A DNA stretch of 9,384 nucleotides, taken from the NCBI GenBank assembly GCA_937958345.1, contig CALGNW010000218.1, positions 1-9,384 on the forward strand, given 5' to 3'. Of the stretch, positions 1 to 5,200 are shown in pieces. A model generated the notes under the pieces. That model saw only the letters and a list, made by a program, of their open reading frames with translations. It did no database searches and was not told where the DNA came from. The position numbers and the translations under genes are program-made. Origin of the DNA: an uncultured Neomegalonema sp. (GTDB taxonomy: Bacteria > Pseudomonadota > Alphaproteobacteria > Rhodobacterales > Rhodobacteraceae). The stretch's first letter is position 1. Every line of letters starts with the position of its first letter.

Positions 1-1
1 C

Positions 2-220
2 GCTGAACTGCTCTTCGAGGTGATCTCCCAGCGATACGAGCGCGGGTCGATCATCATTACGTCCAACCTGCCGTTTGACGAGTGGACAGAAGTCTTCGGG
101 TCGGAGCGTCTCACCGGAGCGATCCTCGACCGCCTGACCCATCATGTTCATATCCTTGAGATGAATGGCGAGAGCTATCGGCTGAACCAGAGCCGCAAAG
201 CCAAGCTTCTTAAATCCTGA
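2..220 (+). CDS. istB: IS21-family helper ATPase IstB, C-terminal part (5' end outside window)
   Basis: This is the last 72 codons of an IstB/DnaC-like ATPase, open at the left edge and ending in TGA at 218-220. IstB is the AAA+ helper of IS21 elements that works with the IstA transposase in target selection and strand transfer. Visible landmarks are the sensor-1-type segment SIIITSNLPFDEW, then a stretch on disposal of the remaining ATPase lid (LTGAILDRLTHH) and the typical IstB tail ending in a basic KAKLLKS. These match the family C-terminus closely as I remember it. The Walker motifs and istA would lie to the left, outside the window. The IS right end follows about 140 bp downstream, as expected for this family. 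Whether the copy is intact cannot be judged here. The family call is firm. Confidence 0.93.
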   Translation, partial: AELLFEVISQRYERGSIIITSNLPFDEWTEVFGSERLTGAILDRLTHHVHILEMNGESYRLNQSRKAKLLKS

Positions 221-239
221 AGAATCAATGCCTGGTAAT

Positions 240-303
240 TTGGCCTTCGGCCAATGCGCCCTGGCACCCGTCAGCTTCTTGGCGAGCACGCGCGCCAGGG
301 CGC
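240..303. repeat. Two adjacent inverted repeats in the IS tail
   Basis: TTGGCC-TTC-GGCCAA (240-254) is a perfect 6-bp hairpin with a 3-nt loop. Right after it, GCGCCCTGGC (256-265) and GCCAGGGCGC (294-303) form a perfect 10-bp inverted repeat with a 28-nt spacer. Neither is followed by a T-run, so an intrinsic terminator is not supported. They may limit read-through, or simply belong to the element's end. Confidence 0.6.
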
Positions 304-320
304 GGCGCTCAACTGGCCAA

Positions 321-361
321 TTTTACTCCGCGATACTGACCGTTTTTACGCCGCGATTGAC
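321..361 (+). repeat. IS21 terminal direct repeats (two copies)
   Basis: Copy one is at 321-340 and copy two at 344-361, both in the same orientation and both containing TTTTAC, CCGCGAT and TGAC. They define the outer border of the IS and probably bind IstA. Confidence 0.7.
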
Positions 362-408
362 ACCGAAACGAATGGAGAATGCGCGGCAGTTTCGCGGCAG
401 AAACGTGA

Positions 409-445
409 GAACAAAAAATGAATATATGAACAAAAGTGAACAAAA
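409..445 (+). repeat. Three GAACAAAA direct repeats in AT-rich junction DNA
   Basis: The octamer GAACAAAA occurs at 409-416, 428-435 and 438-445, inside an AT-rich stretch that separates the IS end from the tRNA fragment. Short repeated motifs beside a tRNA-embedded attachment core are often integrase arm-type or excisionase sites. Function here is inference. Given the A-richness of this stretch, some recurrence is expected by chance. Confidence 0.4.
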
Positions 446-474
446 AAATGTATTAAATCAAATATTTAAGTCAA

Positions 475-539
475 ACGCGCAGCGTTGAGGTCGCTGTCCG
501 GTAACACGGGTGGAAGTTCGAGTCTTCTCGACCGCACCA
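475..539 (+). tRNA. tRNA-Leu(GAG), 3' part only (5' half missing)
   Basis: The fragment folds as the 3' two-thirds of a class II tRNA. The anticodon stem CAGCG/CGCTG (480-484 and 492-496) holds the loop TTGAGGT, with anticodon GAG at 487-489. A 15-nt variable arm (497-511) has CCG/CGG pairing. The T stem GGAAG/CTTCT (512-516, 524-528) holds the loop TTCGAGT. The 3' acceptor strand CGACCGC (529-535), discriminator A536 and encoded CCA (537-539) follow. The matching 5' acceptor strand GCGGTCG and the D arm are absent; the sequence upstream is AT-rich and unrelated. This is therefore a non-functional remnant. It is most simply explained as the distal attachment repeat left by an element integrated into the tRNA gene. 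Confidence 0.88.
475..539 (+). other. Putative attachment site (att) of a tRNA-Leu-targeted integrative element
   Basis: Tyrosine recombinases that target tRNA genes rebuild the full tRNA at one end of the element and leave a 3' copy at the other. A 65-bp copy starting at the anticodon arm and running to CCA fits that pattern. The tRNA's 3' end points right, so the element should lie to the left (where the IS21 copy sits) and the chromosome to the right. No integrase gene is in the window, so the call rests on the fragment and its context. Confidence 0.6.
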
Positions 540-592
540 CTAAACCTGATGTAGGGTCCCATCTCGGGTTGGGTCGTCTGATCGGTTTGACA

Positions 593-976
593 GTGGCAAA
601 TACGGAAAACGATATTCGTACCCCTATTTCTCCACGCACTGCTTTGCTGTTGGAGGATGATCGGCTTTTGGCGAAGTATTTTGCGAAAATGCTGGCGCAG
701 GCAGGCGTGGCGCATGTTGAGATATGCCACGATAATGTCTCGGCGCTTGCCGCAATCGACACCCTCGAACTGGATGCTGCCTTCGTTGATGTGGGGTTGG
801 CCGTCGGGACGTCGGAAGTGACGGCGGACGCGCTGGCCGCGCGCAACATACCCTTTGTCTTCCTGTCCGGGCGCTGGTTGCCCGACGCGTTGGCGGCAAA
901 ATTTCCCGATAGGGAAACATTGATAAAGCCCGTTAGAAAGGCCGCCATCGAAGCGACGCTTGCAAAACTGGCCTGA
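593..976 (+). CDS. Single-domain response regulator (CheY-like receiver)
   Basis: This protein of about 127 residues consists of one receiver domain and no output domain. Key residues with GTG 593 as start are the acidic cluster E21-D22-D23 in LLLEDDR, phospho-acceptor D66 in AFVDVGL, the switch Ser92 in VFLSG, and Lys112 in LIKPV. All conserved receiver positions are present, so it should accept phosphate from a histidine kinase in the cytosol. With no effector domain it probably acts as a phosphate shuttle, phosphate sink or protein-binding switch. The start is uncertain: GTG 593 and TTG 587 are both in frame, six bases apart, and neither has a strong ribosome binding site. The gene begins about 50 bp after the tRNA-Leu fragment, so its upstream DNA was replaced if the island model is right. 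It converges with the LOV gene 108 bp away. The three kinases to the right are possible partners; this is inference. Confidence 0.85.
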   Translation: MANTENDIRTPISPRTALLLEDDRLLAKYFAKMLAQAGVAHVEICHDNVSALAAIDTLELDAAFVDVGLAVGTSEVTADALAARNIPFVFLSGRWLPDALAAKFPDRETLIKPVRKAAIEATLAKLA

Positions 977-1084
977 GCTTTTCGGCTATTACTGCGGGGC
1001 GAGCGTATCGGAAAAGGGTAAGTTGCTCTTTGCACGGAAGCGAGCCCGCCAAATCTCTCGGCAAACCATGACCCCCGCCCCGAT
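977..1084. other. Convergent intergenic gap, no terminator recognised
   Basis: This lies between the stop codons of the receiver gene and the LOV gene. The only pairing I found is CGGGGCG (995-1001) with CGCCCCG (1076-1082), a 7-bp match 74 bases apart, which is too distant to be a standard terminator. No hairpin followed by a T-run was seen on either strand. Confidence 0.4.
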
Positions 1085-1708
1085 TTAATGCAGGGCGGAC
1101 GCGTCTTCGAGGGCGAGGTCGCCCGGTGTCCAGAACGACCGCGTTTCACGTTTGATATTGGGCAAATCGTCCTCGCAGGGCCGGTTCATCTCGACACGCG
1201 TCTGGGCGATGAGCAGGACGGCCTGCGCATGCATTTTCATCGAAGCGCGGACGTGGAGCCAGCCTTGCTGATCCGTCCACGGACTTGCCGCCTCTAACAC
1301 GTTGGCGAGTTCGTCGGTATGCACACCGATGTCGAATGCGCGCGGCTCACTGCCGAGGTCAAGCTGACAACCCAGAAACATCTCTTTTTCATCGACCCGA
1401 AGCGGCGAGAGGATCAACAGGTTCCAGAACAGCTTGCCGCATTTTCGCTGATTCAGAATGCAGGCCGTAGCCGGTTTCATCTGTCGAACCGCTTTCCTGA
1501 TCTTCGTCAGCTCGGTCTTCGGGGTTTTCGCGCACTGCAACAGTCTGCAGTTGCGGCCAACCATCTCGTGCTCGGTATACCCGGTGATTTCCTCGCATTG
1601 CTCGTTTGCGAAGATCAGGGGGCAATCTGGCTGAAGGGGATTAGCCAGCGAAATCGAAAGCGGGCTTCGCTTAAAGGCCTCGAACGAATGTCTATCGACT
1701 CTGATCAT
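1085..1708 (-). CDS. Short LOV-domain blue-light photoreceptor
   Basis: This 207-residue protein has a LOV-type PAS domain (about residues 8-122) and a helical-looking C-terminal extension, with no kinase, HTH or GGDEF output. LOV domains bind flavin and form a cysteinyl-flavin adduct under blue light. Visible signatures are GRNCRLLQ with adduct Cys54, Arg55 and Gln58; the flavin-contacting Asn86 and Asn96 in LNQRKCGKLFWNLL; and the switch Gln115 in FLGCQLDLG. The usual Phe in NCRFLQ is Leu here. The layout resembles the stand-alone 'short LOV' proteins of Rhodobacter sphaeroides and relatives, which act through dimerisation or partner binding; this comparison is from memory. The protein is rich in cysteine (C29, C38, C54, C59, C83, C90, C114, C178). 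The ATG at 1708 is the best start; the ATG upstream at 1738 is out of frame. It is divergent from the CheB-CheR kinase gene across a 494-bp region. Confidence 0.88.
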   Translation of the reverse strand: MIRVDRHSFEAFKRSPLSISLANPLQPDCPLIFANEQCEEITGYTEHEMVGRNCRLLQCAKTPKTELTKIRKAVRQMKPATACILNQRKCGKLFWNLLILSPLRVDEKEMFLGCQLDLGSEPRAFDIGVHTDELANVLEAASPWTDQQGWLHVRASMKMHAQAVLLIAQTRVEMNRPCEDDLPNIKRETRSFWTPGDLALEDASALH

Positions 1709-1967
1709 GGCTTTCGTATCCGACTATGCGTTTCCATGCGTTAGTTAAGGAGTTACAACCACTAACTACCTGTTAATTTAAGCCCGAGGTGGTAACAATA
1801 ATCCAAAAAATGTTTGAATTTTCCGCTCTTTCCGTTCAATTTTCTCCAAATTGGATAGTTAATTCAAGGCCTCGCACTTTAAGAGCGATTGTTCTTATGT
1901 CTTAATTTTGTAGCCAAAGCATAAAACGAATCAAGAGAACGGGCATGATTTGACGCCTCTTTTTTCT

Positions 1968-2045
1968 GCCTTCCAGGCTCGGGCGGCGATACGCCGGATT
2001 CCGGCTTAAATTCAAATGTTCCAACCGGAACGATGCCTGGGAGGT
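1968..2045 (+). ncRNA. Candidate structured RNA or leader element
   Basis: An outer helix of 11 pairs, two of them G-U, joins 1968-1978 to 2035-2045; its core is CCAGGC/GCCTGG. Inside it, CGGCG-ATA-CGCCG (1984-1996) and TTCCGG (1999-2004) with CCGGAA (2025-2030) would give a three-way junction. Two alternative hairpins compete with these: GCCGG-ATT-CCGGC (1993-2005) and GTTCC-AACC-GGAAC (2018-2031). No T-run follows the outer helix on either strand, so it is not a plain terminator. It lies about 157 bp before the CheB-CheR kinase start and could be a leader RNA, a small RNA or a protein-binding DNA structure. Strand and transcription are assumed. I match it to no known riboswitch. Confidence 0.3.
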
Positions 2046-2122
2046 CTGAAAAAGGGGATTGAAGGCTTAGATCGCGGTAGAAGTATGAATATTATTCGCC
2101 CTCTACATTGCCTAGAGCACAG

Positions 2123-2140
2123 GTTCACATTACTGTGAAC
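2123..2140. promoter_or_regulatory. Perfect 18-bp dyad, operator-like or hairpin
   Basis: GTTCACA-TTAC-TGTGAAC has perfect 7-bp arms around a 4-bp centre. It sits 63 bp before the GTG start of the CheB-CheR kinase gene. The size and symmetry suit a dimeric transcription factor; a hairpin in the mRNA leader is the alternative. No regulator can be named. Confidence 0.45.
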
Positions 2141-2189
2141 GGGAAGTGTGACGCGAAGCCGTTTATTTCCGGCGGTTGGCTGTTCACTT

Positions 2190-2194
2190 GGGGG
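2190..2194 (+). promoter_or_regulatory. Ribosome binding site that decides the CheB-CheR kinase start
   Basis: GGGGG lies 8 bases before GTG 2203. The in-frame TTG 2176 upstream has no such sequence at good spacing, and the family similarity begins about 15 residues after GTG 2203. Confidence 0.55.
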
Positions 2195-2202
2195 CACGCG
2201 TC

Positions 2203-5200
2203 GTGAGCGACATCAAATCCGGGAACCGCGGACTCGCTGAGACGGTGGTTGGCGTCGGCGCGTCGGCGGGCGGATTGGAAGCTCTCGAAAAGCTGTTGGA
2301 CGGCACGAAGGCGGACGGGCTCTGTGCCTATGTCGTGGTTACGCACCTGTCGCCTAATTTCAAAAGCCTGCTGGATGAATTGCTGCAACGTCACACCGCG
2401 ATGGAAGTGGTCATCATCGAGGATGGCATGACCATCCGGGCTGATGTCGTCTATGTGATGCCGCCCAACGTGGAAATGATCGTGAACGAGGGCAAGCTGT
2501 GTCTCAGCCGCCGGGAGCAGGGGCCGGTCCAGACACTGCCGATTAACATCTTCTTTTCTTCACTGGCGCGCGAGTACGGGTCGCGGGCGATTGCGGTCAT
2601 CTTATCCGGCTCGGGCAGTGACGGATCGCGAGGCGTAGAAGAAATCCGGAGCGCCGGTGGCCTGGTGATTGTCCAAAATCCGGATACTGCGCGCTTTGAA
2701 AGCATGCCCCGCGCGGCGATTGCCAGCGGTATCAAAACCCATGTGACCGAAGCCGAAAAAATCGGGGCCGTGATTGCGGCGCGGTCCGCCGGCGGTTTGC
2801 TGACGTCGCTTCCGCCCTCGATTGCCGGGAATGAGACGGATGAACGGGCCGACAAGCTGGCGAAAATCCTCCAGCATATCTACGTCAAGTCGAACGTGGA
2901 TTTTTCGCTTTATAAACTGACCACTATTTACCGCCGCGTCCGGCGCAGGATGCTGACGCGCGGCCACCAAAATCTCGAGCAATACTACGAAGATCTGCAA
3001 AACGATCCGAAAGAGTTCGCCGATCTGACAGATGATTTGCTGATTTCAGTCACCGAATTCTATCGGGACAAAGAAGCTTTCGACTTCATGGTGACGCACA
3101 TTATCCCCGATCTTGTGGCCAAATCGAGTGAGTCAAAGCGCCTTCGTATTTGGGTGACGGCCTGCTCGACCGGTGAAGAAGCCTATACGATTGCGGTCCT
3201 GATCTATCTGGAAAGCCGCCGTCAGGGAAAACGGGTCGATCCGCAGATTTACGCAACCGACCTTAAGCAGTCCTCGATCCAGCATGCGGGTGCGGGCATT
3301 TACTCGGCGCGGCAGATTGCGAACCTGCCCGAAGAGGGACGCGATCTTTGTTTCGAGGATATCGGTGATGATGAATACCGCATCATCCAACCGATCCGCG
3401 GCTGGCTCGTTTTTGCCGAGCACAATATCCTGCGTGACCCGCCCTTTACGCGGCTGGATCTGATTACATGCCGGAATATGCTGATCTATTTCGAGCAGGA
3501 GGCGCAGCATAAAATCCTGTCACTGCTGAATTTCGGATTGCGGGATCAGGGTATTCTGTTCCTGGGGCGCAGCGAGAGCCTCGGGGTGCTGGAGGATGAT
3601 TTTCACGCCGTCAGTCAAAGTGCGCGGGTTTACCGTAAGACCGGCGCGTCGGCCTCGGTCCGGTTGTCGATCGGCAGCAGGCTGGCGAGCGCGGATGAAC
3701 AGATTAACGGAAAGAGGCAGTTCGGCAGCAGTTCGTTGCCCATTACAACCGGAAAACCAAGGCTTGGCCCTGCTTATGCGGCGCTGATTGATGCGTTCAT
3801 CCCGACCGGTGCGCTGGTGACGACCAACCGTGAAGTGCTGCATCTATTCGGCTCGGCAGACGAATTTCTGCGTCCGCCTAAGGGCGCGATGGACCCTGAT
3901 ATTCTGAAAATGGCCGCGCCGGAACTGCGCGTTCCGATTGCCGCAGCGATTGACCGGGCCAGAAACGAAAAGGGCGAAGTGGTCTTCCGCAATGTGGAAG
4001 TGATCGAAGATTCCGGCCCCAGCCGCTTTAACCTGCGGGTGGTTCCGTTGGTTTCGCCGACGGTCGGCGACATCAAGCACCTGTTTGTCGGGTTCGAGAA
4101 GGACCTGACCGAACCGGCAGCCGTGCCGATTAGCGGCGCGCAGCTGTTGGATGCGTCGTCGCTTGAGACGGAACGTGTTTCTTCGCTGGAGCGGGAACTT
4201 GCAGGGACCCGCGAAAACCTGCAGGCGACGATTGAAGAGGTCGAAACCTCGAACGAGGAACTGCAGTCAACCAACGAAGAACTGATGGCCTCGAACGAGG
4301 AACTGCAATCGACCAACGAGGAGCTTCAATCGGTCAACGAGGAACTCTACACCGTTAACGGCGAGTATCAGAAAAAGAATGACGAGCTTGAGGAAGTCAC
4401 GCGGGACATCGACAATCTGATTTCGTCAACCGAGATCGGTGTCTTGTTTGTCGACGGTGAACTGCACATGCGCCGTTTCACGGACGCGATCACGTCGGTT
4501 CTGAACGTTGTGCCCGCAGACATTGGCCGCTCCCTTCCTGACATTACCCACCGTCTTGTCGGAGTTGATCTTGCGGGGCTGATTTCGACTGTGCTGAACG
4601 AACGGCGTCTTCATTCGGTCGAAGTGCGTGATGAGGATGATGTCTGGTGGCAGGTGCGGGTCATTCCTCTGGCAGCAAAAAAAGGGCGCGGCGACGGCGC
4701 CGTTGTCACCATCTATAACGTCACCGATTTGCGGCAGGCCAAAATGTCCGCCGAGGACCGGTTGCAGGATCTGCGTATTGTCGCAAAACTCACAGGCGCG
4801 GGGGCGATCCGCCAGCGGCCTGACGGCAGCTTTGATACCGCTCAGGAGGGCTGGTGTACGCTCAGCGGGCAGCGGGATGAGGCGACGCTGGATTTCGGCT
4901 GGATCGAGGCCGCACACCCCGACAACCGTGACCGCCTGATGCGTTTCTGGAAAGAAGCGGTTCCTGATCCCGAGGTTCCCTTGCAGACGCATGTGCGGGT
5001 CCGATCCCATGGAGATGAATTCTATCGTCACATCACTCTGCTCTCGACGCCTGAATTCGGCGAGGGCGAGCAGCTTAACGGCTGGATCACAGTGGCGATT
5101 GATGTTGAGGACGCGGTGCAATCGAACGAGATTGTGCGCGACGCAGAGATTATTCTGCACAAGACGCTCGATATTCTGCCGTCCCGCGTTTCGTATGTCG

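Larger units (their letters stand above)
221..362 (+). mobile_element. Right end of an IS21-family insertion sequence
   Basis: The non-coding tail after istB carries two direct repeats, TTTTACTCCGCGATACTGAC at 321-340 and TTTTACGCCGCGATTGAC at 344-361. They differ by one substitution and a two-base gap. Multiple subterminal repeats of this kind, ending in a terminal TTGACA, are typical of IS21-family ends and are taken as transposase binding sites. I place the element end at about base 362. The exact tip and the target duplication cannot be confirmed because the other end is outside the window. The stretch before the repeats (240-303) is rich in foldback sequence. Confidence 0.75.
1709..2202. 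other. 494-bp divergent intergenic region between LOV and CheB-CheR kinase genes
   Basis: No credible protein gene was found here on either strand. The left part (about 1740-1960) is AT-rich and probably carries the LOV promoter, but I cannot name convincing -35/-10 boxes. Small inverted repeats occur at 1740-1766 (GTTAGT/ACTAAC) and 1845-1855 (TCCAA-A-TTGGA). The right part holds a foldable GC-rich element (1968-2045) and a perfect 18-bp dyad (2123-2140), described separately. I looked for a GGAAC-N16/17-CGTT EcfG general-stress promoter; GGAAC occurs at 2027-2031 but no partner box follows. Confidence 0.5.

Noticed and set aside
228..488. 86-codon frame after istB
   Set aside because: It runs through the IS terminal repeats and the tRNA fragment, has low-complexity composition and no recognisable domain.
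587..616. Perfect TTGACA (587-592) with GATATT 18 bp downstream, resembling a sigma-70 promoter
   Set aside because: It lies at and after the most likely start codon of the receiver gene; a transcript from it would miss the first beta strand of the receiver domain. Probably coincidence, though it could matter if the annotated start is wrong.
995..1082. CGGGGCG/CGCCCCG inverted repeat between convergent genes as a bidirectional terminator
   Set aside because: The arms are 74 bases apart with no T-run, which does not fit an intrinsic terminator.
466..1149. 227-codon frame on the - strand covering the receiver gene and tRNA fragment
   Set aside because: It overlaps a clear receiver domain and a tRNA remnant, and its serine/alanine/arginine-rich translation has no domain.
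2027..2060. GGAAC as the -35 box of an EcfG general-stress promoter near a LOV gene
   Set aside because: No CGTT-like -10 box is found 16-17 bp downstream.
3774..4316. 180-codon serine-rich frame on the - strand
   Set aside because: Its repetitive SSSFE pattern is the antisense shadow of the NEELQS heptad repeat.
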